Positions 1-6,163 of a DNA stretch of 8,170 bases are shown one piece after another (within the stretch, counting starts at the first letter, position 1; each line of letters starts with the position of its first letter). The DNA is from Sulfurimonas sp. (GTDB taxonomy: Bacteria > Campylobacterota > Campylobacteria > Campylobacterales > Sulfurimonadaceae). Under the pieces are notes generated by a model. It did not search any database and was not told where the DNA came from. It worked only from the letters and a program-made list of their open reading frames with translations. The stretch is from assembly GCA_027044845.1 (NCBI GenBank), contig JALUBM010000083.1, positions 1-8,170 of the forward strand. The letters are read 5' to 3'. The position numbers and the translations under genes were made by a program.

Positions 1-57
1 ATTTTTTATTTATTATGCATGAACATCTTTTTATATTTAAAAAGTAGAAAAATATGA
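1..57 (+). CDS. Possible 3' end of an upstream membrane-protein gene (partial)
   Basis: The frame beginning at base 1 is open to a TGA at 55-57 and would encode 18 residues, a hydrophobic stretch (IFYLLCMNIFLYL) followed by a basic tail (KSRKI). This is how many inner-membrane proteins end. Its TGA would overlap the helicase ATG as ATGA, a common arrangement of co-translated genes. The other two forward frames are also open at the window edge for a few codons (stops at 20-22 and 45-47), so the call rests only on composition and the overlap. It could equally be an AT-rich promoter region. Confidence 0.28.
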   Translation: MFYLLCMNIFLYLKSRKI

Positions 58-2303
58 CACTCATAGGACAGATAGACAGAATTCTTTTTGAGTCTGAGGG
101 CTTTTTCATCGCTGTTTTAAAAAGTGGTGAAAAAATTAGCGGTACTTATTTTGAGAGTGATGTTCAAAATATTAAAGGCTCGGCTATTACACTTGAGGGT
201 GAATGGGTTGAGCATAAAAAGTATGGGAAAACTTTTAAGTTTGAGACACTTAAAGTAAATCAAAATGAGCTTTTTTTCTTTCTAAATAAAATCATAAAAG
301 GCTTTACAAAAAAACTCTCAGCTGAGTTGATAGAACATTTTGGTGCAGAAGAACTTGTCAATATTCTCGATAATGACATTAAAAAACTACTTGATTTTAA
401 AGGCATAAAAGAGAAGCGTCTGAAAAAAATTCAGGCTTCTTGGAAACAGTTTCGTTCGATGCGTCGTCTTGGGGAATTTTTAACGCCTTATGATGTGACG
501 CCTACACTTTTGACTACCATCGCAACAGCTATGAAAGATGTCGATGAACCTTGCACAAAAATCAAAGAGAACCCCTATATCCTTACAAATATTAATTCCA
601 TAGGATTTAAACGTGCGGATGAACTTGCCCTTAAAATGGGCGTAGTACCAGAGAATGAACAGCGTATCAGTTCGGCTATGGATTATGTGCTTTTAAATTA
701 TTGTGAAGCACAGGGAAATAGCTGTATAGCTAAAGAGGTGCTTTTTAGTGGGCTTGATGAACTTCTGGGATTTGTGAATAAACAAAATTTGTATGAGGCG
801 GCATTGGTTGAAAGAGTAGCCGAACAAAGTATTGTGATTATGAAAAATGAAAGAGTTTCTCCTGCAAGGCTGTATGATGCAGAGAAATTTTTGTTTGATG
901 ATTTTAGGATACGAGCAAAAATTGACAGTGGTGGATTTGTAAAAGATTTAGAAGCATTTTTGGATGGAACTTCTTTAAAACTCGGTGAGCAACAAAAGAG
1001 TGCCGTTGAGATGATAAATAACGGTGTTTCACTACTGTTTTTAGTTGGTTATGCGGGAACAGGGAAAAGTACAACTTCTAAAACGATTTTGGAATTGCTC
1101 AATATTCGTTACGATAAAAAAGAGATAATTACTTGTGCATTAAGTGGTATTGCCTCTCAACGAATTAGCGATACGACAGGCTTTGAATCTGCAACGATTC
1201 AGTCACTTTTGGTAAAACATGCACAGAGTGATAAGTTTCCTTACTCAGTTGTTTTGATAGATGAAGCCTCTATGATAAACTCCTCTTTGTTCGCAAGAGT
1301 TATGAGTAAAATCTCAAAAAAGGCGATTGTCATTATAGTAGGGGATGATGCACAGTTACCGCCCATAGGTGCAGGAAATGTATTGAGTGATGTGTTAAGT
1401 CTTGAACTCGCACCTACAGTGAAACTGACACAGATTTACAGACAGAGCGAAGAGCAGGCGATTACACTTATAGCAAATCAGATACGCCAAGCTAAACTTC
1501 CTGAGTATAGACAAAAATATGAAGATTTTGAGTTTGTAGATGTTAGTATCGCGAACTATTACGCCTTAAAAAATCAGTTCTCACAAGAAGAATTAAAAAA
1601 CTTACGAGATGAAAATTTAAATCAAATTATTGTTGAAATTATTCATCGTGTTGTTGAGTCAATTGAAAAGGCAAGATACCGACTCAATAATAAGCAGATT
1701 AAAGAGTATCTGAACTATTTTCAGGTGATTACTCCTATGAAAGGCGGCATACTCGGTACGACCAACTTAAATAAGGTTCTGCAGGAGTATTTTAATCCAA
1801 ATCCGAAAAAATGTGTCAAACGTGGTGAGTTGGAGTTTCGTTTGATGGATAAGGTCGTGCATACGAAAAATGAGAATATGGCTGCATGGAGTGCTGAAGG
1901 CTTTAAAGAGGGAGAAGATTCATGCGAACGGAGAATTTTTAACGGGATGAGTGGACTGCTTTTTAAGATTGATGACGAAGAAGAACAGGTCTTTGTCTTT
2001 TATCCGAATGAAGATGTGGTCGTACGCTATGAGTATGCGGAGTTGAAATCACATTTAATGCTCTCTTATGCACTTACCATCCATAAAGTACAGGGAATGG
2101 AGTATGATATTGTCGTTATTCCTATGAGTTTTACACATTATATTATGCATAATACGAAATTGATATATACTGCTATAACAAGAGCAAAACATAAATGTAT
2201 TGTAATCGGAGAGGGTGGAGCTTTTGAAAATGCGTGCAGACGCGTTGATGTCACAAGAAGAGACACCGTACTGCTTGAATTAAGTGCTAAAATTACCTTG
2301 TAG
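54..2303 (+). CDS. recD2: RecD2-like (RecD/TraA family) ATP-dependent 5'-3' DNA helicase
   Basis: A 749-residue superfamily 1B helicase, close in length to characterised RecD2 proteins (about 700-800). In order: an N-terminal OB-like region (about 1-70), a helix-hairpin-helix stretch (about 85-135), the RecD2-typical NPY.L segment with a second hairpin (173-198), then the motor. Walker A is GYAGTGKST (332-340, K338); Walker B is LIDEAS (D403, E404); motif III is GDDAQLPP (430-437); motif IV is QIYRQ (460-464); a late motif is TIHKVQG (H677, Q680, G681); motif VI is YTAITRA (705-711, arginine finger candidate R710). All motor motifs look intact, so it should be active. RecD2 enzymes are not part of RecBCD and act in genome maintenance; the exact role here is inferred. 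An in-frame TAG at 45-47 rules out an earlier start; only a weak SD (AGTAGA) precedes ATG 54. Glutaminase follows 9 bases downstream. Confidence 0.9.
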   Translation: MTLIGQIDRILFESEGFFIAVLKSGEKISGTYFESDVQNIKGSAITLEGEWVEHKKYGKTFKFETLKVNQNELFFFLNKIIKGFTKKLSAELIEHFGAEELVNILDNDIKKLLDFKGIKEKRLKKIQASWKQFRSMRRLGEFLTPYDVTPTLLTTIATAMKDVDEPCTKIKENPYILTNINSIGFKRADELALKMGVVPENEQRISSAMDYVLLNYCEAQGNSCIAKEVLFSGLDELLGFVNKQNLYEAALVERVAEQSIVIMKNERVSPARLYDAEKFLFDDFRIRAKIDSGGFVKDLEAFLDGTSLKLGEQQKSAVEMINNGVSLLFLVGYAGTGKSTTSKTILELLNIRYDKKEIITCALSGIASQRISDTTGFESATIQSLLVKHAQSDKFPYSVVLIDEASMINSSLFARVMSKISKKAIVIIVGDDAQLPPIGAGNVLSDVLSLELAPTVKLTQIYRQSEEQAITLIANQIRQAKLPEYRQKYEDFEFVDVSIANYYALKNQFSQEELKNLRDENLNQIIVEIIHRVVESIEKARYRLNNKQIKEYLNYFQVITPMKGGILGTTNLNKVLQEYFNPNPKKCVKRGELEFRLMDKVVHTKNENMAAWSAEGFKEGEDSCERRIFNGMSGLLFKIDDEEEQVFVFYPNEDVVVRYEYAELKSHLMLSYALTIHKVQGMEYDIVVIPMSFTHYIMHNTKLIYTAITRAKHKCIVIGEGGAFENACRRVDVTRRDTVLLELSAKITL

Positions 2304-2306
2304 GAG
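2302..2306 (+). promoter_or_regulatory. Ribosome binding site of glutaminase, overlapping the helicase stop
   Basis: AGGAG lies 6 bases before the glutaminase ATG at 2313, and its first two bases are the last two bases of the helicase TAG stop (2301-2303). Strong SD and ideal spacing fix the glutaminase start. The overlap means a ribosome terminating on the helicase sits on this SD, so translation of the two genes may be coupled. Confidence 0.8.
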
Positions 2307-2312
2307 AAAAAT

Positions 2313-3236
2313 ATGAATTACCAACAAATAATGCAAGACATCGAAATTGAAATACAGCCTTTATTTACAAAAGGAAAAGTGGCAGATTATATTCCTGCAC
2401 TTGCAGAAGTGGATGCCGAGCAGTTTGCTATGAGCATTACACTTTTTGATGGCAGCTCATACCATGTAGGTGCATATGAAACCCTTTTTTCCATACAGAG
2501 TATTTCCAAGGTCTTTACCTTTACTCTTGCTTTGAAATATTTGGGTGCAGAACTTTATAAACGCGTCGGGCGTGAACCCTCTGGAAATCCTTTTAACTCA
2601 CTTGTGCAACTTGAATATGAAAATGGCATACCACGGAACCCTTTTATAAATGCAGGAGCCATTGTTATTACAGATACACTTATAAGTCACTATAAAAGAG
2701 AGACAACAGCTTTTGATGCGATTATGGATTTTATACACAGTATTTCCGATGATGAAAGCATAAGTATGAACGCTGTTGTCGCGGATTCAGAGATGGAGAA
2801 TGCTTACAGAAATTTGGCACTTACTAATCTTATGAAGAGTTTTGGCAATATTGATAATGAAGCGATAACTCTGGTGCAGACCTATTTTAACCATTGTGCA
2901 TTGGAGATGAATACAAAAATGCTCTCACGTTCCATGCTCTATCTTGCCAATCATGGGGTTGACCCGATAAGTAAAAAAGCTTATGTGACAAAATCTCAGG
3001 CAAAGCGTATAAACGCAGTAATGCTTACATGTGGACATTATGATGCTTCAGGAGATTTTGCTTTTAAGGTTGGTGTTCCAGGCAAAAGTGGCGTTGGTGG
3101 AGGTATTGTCGCTGTCATCCCTCAAAAAATGGGGATTTGTGTTTGGTCACCTGCACTCAATGAGCAAGGAAATTCACTCATCGGGACAAAAGCCTTGGAA
3201 CTGTTTACGACAAAAACAGGACTTTCAATTTTTTAA
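2313..3236 (+). CDS. glsA: Class A (serine-dependent, beta-lactamase fold) glutaminase
   Basis: Hydrolyses L-glutamine to L-glutamate and ammonia in the cytoplasm. At 307 residues it matches the usual length of bacterial glutaminase A (about 305-310). The catalytic SxxK signature is in FSIQSISKVF: S63 nucleophile, K66 general base. Other family landmarks are GREPSGNPFNS (about 87-97), NPFINAGAI (the conserved substrate-contacting NAGA region), a tyrosine at Y243 in HYDASGDFA, matching the catalytic Tyr of the family, and the glycine-rich KSGVGGG (258-264) near the C-terminus. No signal peptide or membrane segment is visible. The start is set by AGGAG six bases upstream. The gene sits 9 bases after the helicase with no obvious promoter between them, so it is probably read from the same transcript, although the functions are unrelated. 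It converges on a minus-strand lipoprotein gene only 10 bases away. Confidence 0.95.
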   Translation: MNYQQIMQDIEIEIQPLFTKGKVADYIPALAEVDAEQFAMSITLFDGSSYHVGAYETLFSIQSISKVFTFTLALKYLGAELYKRVGREPSGNPFNSLVQLEYENGIPRNPFINAGAIVITDTLISHYKRETTAFDAIMDFIHSISDDESISMNAVVADSEMENAYRNLALTNLMKSFGNIDNEAITLVQTYFNHCALEMNTKMLSRSMLYLANHGVDPISKKAYVTKSQAKRINAVMLTCGHYDASGDFAFKVGVPGKSGVGGGIVAVIPQKMGICVWSPALNEQGNSLIGTKALELFTTKTGLSIF

Positions 3237-3264
3237 GATAGTGTCTCTATTTTGTAACACTATC
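3237..3264. terminator. Hairpin between convergent genes, possible bidirectional terminator
   Basis: GATAGTGT (3237-3244) is perfectly complementary to ACACTATC (3257-3264), giving an 8-bp stem with a 12-base loop. It starts on the base after the glutaminase stop and covers the last codons of the opposing lipoprotein gene. The position suits a shared terminator. However, neither strand has a proper U-tract after the stem (plus strand reads CATTAC, minus strand reads TTAAAAAATT), and the stem has only three G-C pairs, so it would be a weak intrinsic terminator or a 3'-end stabilising structure. Confidence 0.42.
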
Positions 3265-3807
3265 CATTACTGTATTGATAACGGGTGCGATGTATGACAT
3301 AGCCGAATCGTCTTCTACCGTTTTTTGTAGTTCTTCTTTTGTGCTGATGGTTTTAATATCGGTAATCTTTTTATTTAGGACAGTAACAACGACGATTTTT
3401 GTTGTATCGATACCTTTTCTATATGGTGCCGCAGTTTTTTTATCATCTAAAAGTAATACTATATGTTTAAACTTTTTGATACCAGGCATAATAAACAGGC
3501 TTCTTATAATTGAAGGGGCTGCACTGACATCGGCTACAAACTGCACATGATGGCTTTGTAAGTATGTGGGTTTTTGGGTGTTGAAAAAATCATTACATGT
3601 ATGTGCTGGTGTTTTGTCAAAAGCAAAGATTACTTTATAGGTATCTGCATTTAAAGTATGCTCTTTCCCAAACTGGTCTTTTAAATGTAAATCCGCTAGA
3701 CTTTTTCCGACAACAAGCTTAGGTACAATATTTTTGTTTTCATCACTTTTTGAACTACAGCCAATAAATGTAAATGCTACAAGAAGGGCTAAAAGAATAT
3801 TTTTCAC
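3247..3807 (-). CDS. Small lipoprotein with a thioredoxin/peroxiredoxin-like domain, function unknown
   Basis: From the GTG at 3807 this encodes 186 residues. The N-terminus is a textbook lipoprotein signal: Lys, then hydrophobic ILLALLVAFTF, then lipobox IGC with Cys17. Ser follows the Cys, which favours outer-membrane sorting. The mature part begins with a charged linker and then VGKSLADLHLKDQFGKEHTL, resembling the start of AhpC/TSA or YtfJ-like thioredoxin folds. The KVIFAFD strand, HTCNDFF helix start (single Cys71) and a late VVVTVLNKKI hairpin fit the same fold. There is no CxxC, so it is not a standard disulfide reductase. I do not recognise a named family. A longer reading from ATG 3819 (190 residues) is possible, but GTG 3807 has a GGAG six bases upstream, gives the cleaner signal peptide, and fits the -10 box at 3831-3836. 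It is monocistronic, convergent with glutaminase and divergent from the EAL gene. Confidence 0.8.
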   Translation of the reverse strand: MKNILLALLVAFTFIGCSSKSDENKNIVPKLVVGKSLADLHLKDQFGKEHTLNADTYKVIFAFDKTPAHTCNDFFNTQKPTYLQSHHVQFVADVSAAPSIIRSLFIMPGIKKFKHIVLLLDDKKTAAPYRKGIDTTKIVVVTVLNKKITDIKTISTKEELQKTVEDDSAMSYIAPVINTVMDSVTK

Positions 3808-3812
3808 AGTGT

Positions 3813-3816
3813 TCTC
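3813..3816 (-). promoter_or_regulatory. Ribosome binding site supporting a GTG start for the lipoprotein
   Basis: On the minus strand the sequence reads ATGGAGAACACTGTG. GGAG is followed by six bases and then GTG (3807-3805). The ATG at 3819 overlaps this SD and itself has only CTAGAAAAAT upstream, with no SD. This favours GTG as the start. Confidence 0.55.
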
Positions 3817-3830
3817 CATATTTTTCTAGT

Positions 3831-3836
3831 ATTATA
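3831..3836 (-). promoter_or_regulatory. Putative -10 box of the lipoprotein gene
   Basis: The minus strand carries a perfect TATAAT (plus-strand ATTATA). No good TTGACA-like -35 is visible at 16-18 bases, which is normal in Campylobacterota, where the -35 is poorly conserved. A transcript start about seven bases on (near 3824) leaves about 17 bases of leader before GTG 3807, but only about five before ATG 3819. Confidence 0.5.
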
Positions 3837-3884
3837 GAGAAAAGTAGTTAATAAATGGAATACAAAACTCTTTAATAAATTATT

Positions 3885-3904
3885 TATGATATACTTGATA
3901 CAAT
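3885..3904 (+). promoter_or_regulatory. Putative promoter of the EAL-kinase operon
   Basis: Three overlapping -10-like hexamers lie in the divergent gap: TATGAT (3885-3890), TATACT (3890-3895) and TACAAT (3899-3904). No convincing -35 is seen, and the upstream sequence is AT-rich as in many Campylobacterota sigma-70 promoters. I cannot tell which is used. The gap of about 100 bases between the two divergent starts holds nothing else that I can identify. Confidence 0.35.
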
Positions 3905-3915
3905 CTATAAAAATT

Positions 3916-3922
3916 AGGGAGG
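3916..3922 (+). promoter_or_regulatory. Strong ribosome binding site of the GGDEF-EAL gene
   Basis: AGGGAGG stands three bases before ATG 3926. It is the most complete SD in the window, although the spacing is on the short side, and it fixes the start of the signalling protein. Confidence 0.7.
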
Positions 3923-3925
3923 AAT

Positions 3926-6154
3926 ATGAAAATAATAAATTATATAAAACAACTTCCTAAAGCTCTAAGCCTCTTCATACTACTTTTTTTACTCTCTTTT
4001 ATTGCCTACTTTTATATTCAGACACAATATATTCAAAAGAGCGAAGAAAATTATATCAATGTAATTCATAATGAAGTACAACTCCTTATTGATACAAAAA
4101 AAATGACTACATTTAGCATCGCTCAAAGATTAGCGATTGATAAAAAACTTATTGACATTATGAAAAATAAAGAGTATAAAAAACTTTATGATGGTAATAT
4201 ATTTAGATTGGCAAAAAAGTTTAAAATATATAAACATCTTTGGCTTCATGTCGTCGATAAAAATGGTGTGAATAGATACTTATCATGGGCTGATAAAAAT
4301 AGTAAGCTTGTTGGAAAAAATATTTTAAATCAAAGAACTGATCTAAAGATACTCTTCAAAAAACCTCATTCTGTAAGTGTAATTAGTGTAGGAATATTTG
4401 ACATTACTTTTAAAGGCATAATGCCTATTTATGATGGGAAGCATAGATTTTTAGGTATTGTCGAGGTGATTAGCCATTTTAATTCTATTGCCAAAGGCTT
4501 GGAAAAAGATGGGATTTACTCTGCTTTAGTTATTGAAAAAAGATTTACAAAGCAGCTAACACATCCATTTTCAAAAGTTTTTATTGATGGGTATAATATT
4601 TCAACATTGAGATTTAATAAAGATGTTAAAAAAATATTAGAAAAAAGTGGTATAAACTCCTTTATAAAAGGTGAAGAAACTCATGAAACAGGTCTGAGTA
4701 CTTTGATTCATCATTATTTTGTAACAAAAGTTGATATTGTTGGAGTAAACAATGATATTATAGGATATTACATTGTATTTATAAAAGATAAACAATATTT
4801 GGAGCTTAAAGAGATTTTACTTCAATTACTTACCGCACTTATGGGTATGCTTTTTCTTTTTATGACCTTTTTTGGATTTAGAGTAAACCTTGTAAATAAA
4901 AACTTAATAGATTCTCTTGCCAAAAGAGTCAAAGAAGAGACAGATAAAAATCTCTCTTTGATATATAATGATGGGCTTACAAAGTGTTACTCAAAAGAGA
5001 AATTTTTGGCGGACACTATATGTTATACAAATAAAGAATTTGTTATGCTCAATATTAAAAACTTTAGCCAAATTAATGCTACTTATGGTTTTAATATAGG
5101 AGATGAAATATTAAAATTGAGTGCTACAAGATTGCAAAAAATTTTAGAGAGAAAAATTTATCGAATTGATTCTGATGAATTTGTTTTTATATCAGATGAA
5201 ATAAGTGATGATATAGAATGCATAACTCACCATTTTAATGACGACCCTCTGCATGTAACTACAGATGATATTAGCATTAGAATTTCATTTAGTTTTTCTG
5301 TAGTATATGGTTCGGACAATGATCCTTTAAGAAAATTAAGTCTTGGTATAAAACAGGCAAAATTTGAGCCATACAAACTGTTTACTTATTACAAAGAACA
5401 AAATATTAATAATGAATTTATAAAATTCAATGCATATCTATATGATGCAATATTTGCACAGCAAGATGCAAAAGTGGTTCCCTATTTTCAAGGAATTTAC
5501 AACAATAAAACAGGTGAAATCATAAAATATGAAGCTCTAGCCCGTCTTGAAGTGAAGGCTAAAATTTATTCTCCTTATTATTTTATTGATATTGCAAAAA
5601 ATAGTGGGTTTCTCTCTGAAATTACAAAAATCATGGTAGATAAAAGTTTTGCATACCTTACACAACATGCAGACAATATATCAATCTCCATAAATATCAC
5701 AGAAGATGACCTGCATAGTAAAAAACTCAAAGGGTATTTACTAGAAAAATTAGCTTTTTACCATCTTAAGCCAGAACAGATTATTATAGAAATACTTGAA
5801 GGAATAAGTTCCTCTGGAGCGAAAAATAGCATTATTCAGCTTAAAGAGCTTAAAGAAGCTGGATTTAAACTCTCCATTGATGATTTTGGTGTAGAGTATT
5901 CAAACTTTGAACGCATTAGTGAACTTGATGTAGATTTTATTAAAATAGATGGAAAATATATTAAGAACATAGATACCAGTGAAAAGAGTTATAAAATTGC
6001 TAAAGCAATTAGTGAATTTGCCTCTTCTATGAACATAAATGTTATCGCCGAATTTGTAGAAAACGAAGCAATCCAAAAGATTATTGAGGAGATAGGCATA
6101 GAATTTTCACAGGGTTACCATTTTTCTGTACCTGCACCAGATTTTATAGAGTAA
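3926..6154 (+). CDS. Membrane sensor with degenerate GGDEF and intact EAL domain; predicted c-di-GMP phosphodiesterase
   Basis: A 742-residue inner-membrane signalling protein. TM1 spans 13-31; a periplasmic region of about 260 residues follows with Cache-like wording (WLHVVDKNGV at 106-115, then VGKNI and IMPIYDG); TM2 spans 297-318. A helical linker, with no recognisable HAMP, leads to GGDEF (about 345-490). That domain looks dead as a cyclase: the signature is DSDEF (415-419), the metal-site DxD region reads NIK (376-378), and the RxxD inhibitory site is absent. The EAL domain (about 500-738) keeps the residues expected for catalysis: E536 in EALARL, N590, E622, D652/D653, K673, E709, Q729. 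It should therefore hydrolyse c-di-GMP to pGpG, perhaps modulated by the GGDEF domain binding GTP; that modulation is inference from the family. The periplasmic ligand is unknown. The gene is transcribed divergently from the lipoprotein gene, and a hybrid kinase follows 9 bases downstream. Confidence 0.9.
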   Translation: MKIINYIKQLPKALSLFILLFLLSFIAYFYIQTQYIQKSEENYINVIHNEVQLLIDTKKMTTFSIAQRLAIDKKLIDIMKNKEYKKLYDGNIFRLAKKFKIYKHLWLHVVDKNGVNRYLSWADKNSKLVGKNILNQRTDLKILFKKPHSVSVISVGIFDITFKGIMPIYDGKHRFLGIVEVISHFNSIAKGLEKDGIYSALVIEKRFTKQLTHPFSKVFIDGYNISTLRFNKDVKKILEKSGINSFIKGEETHETGLSTLIHHYFVTKVDIVGVNNDIIGYYIVFIKDKQYLELKEILLQLLTALMGMLFLFMTFFGFRVNLVNKNLIDSLAKRVKEETDKNLSLIYNDGLTKCYSKEKFLADTICYTNKEFVMLNIKNFSQINATYGFNIGDEILKLSATRLQKILERKIYRIDSDEFVFISDEISDDIECITHHFNDDPLHVTTDDISIRISFSFSVVYGSDNDPLRKLSLGIKQAKFEPYKLFTYYKEQNINNEFIKFNAYLYDAIFAQQDAKVVPYFQGIYNNKTGEIIKYEALARLEVKAKIYSPYYFIDIAKNSGFLSEITKIMVDKSFAYLTQHADNISISINITEDDLHSKKLKGYLLEKLAFYHLKPEQIIIEILEGISSSGAKNSIIQLKELKEAGFKLSIDDFGVEYSNFERISELDVDFIKIDGKYIKNIDTSEKSYKIAKAISEFASSMNINVIAEFVENEAIQKIIEEIGIEFSQGYHFSVPAPDFIE

Positions 6155-6163
6155 GTATCTTAA

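Noticed and set aside
2141..2154. Perfect 14-base palindrome TATTATGCATAATA, with its first ten bases also at 11-20
   Set aside because: The longer copy is inside the helicase coding sequence (YIMHN), and AT-rich palindromes of this size arise by chance. Two partial copies are not enough to claim an operator or recognition site.
54..2303. RecD subunit of RecBCD or TraA relaxase
   Set aside because: The N-terminal OB-like and helix-hairpin-helix regions match the stand-alone RecD2 architecture. There are no recB or recC genes beside it and no relaxase motifs.
3031..3297. 88-codon open frame on the plus strand
   Set aside because: It lies inside the end of the glutaminase gene in another frame and has no SD or family resemblance; glutaminase itself is unambiguous here.
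3275..3550. 91-codon open frame on the plus strand
   Set aside because: It is antisense to the lipoprotein gene, whose signal peptide, lipobox and fold features support the minus strand as coding.
3906..3911. TATAAA as a -10 box for the EAL gene
   Set aside because: A start seven bases downstream would fall within the Shine-Dalgarno sequence, leaving it unusable; the hexamers at 3885-3904 are better placed.
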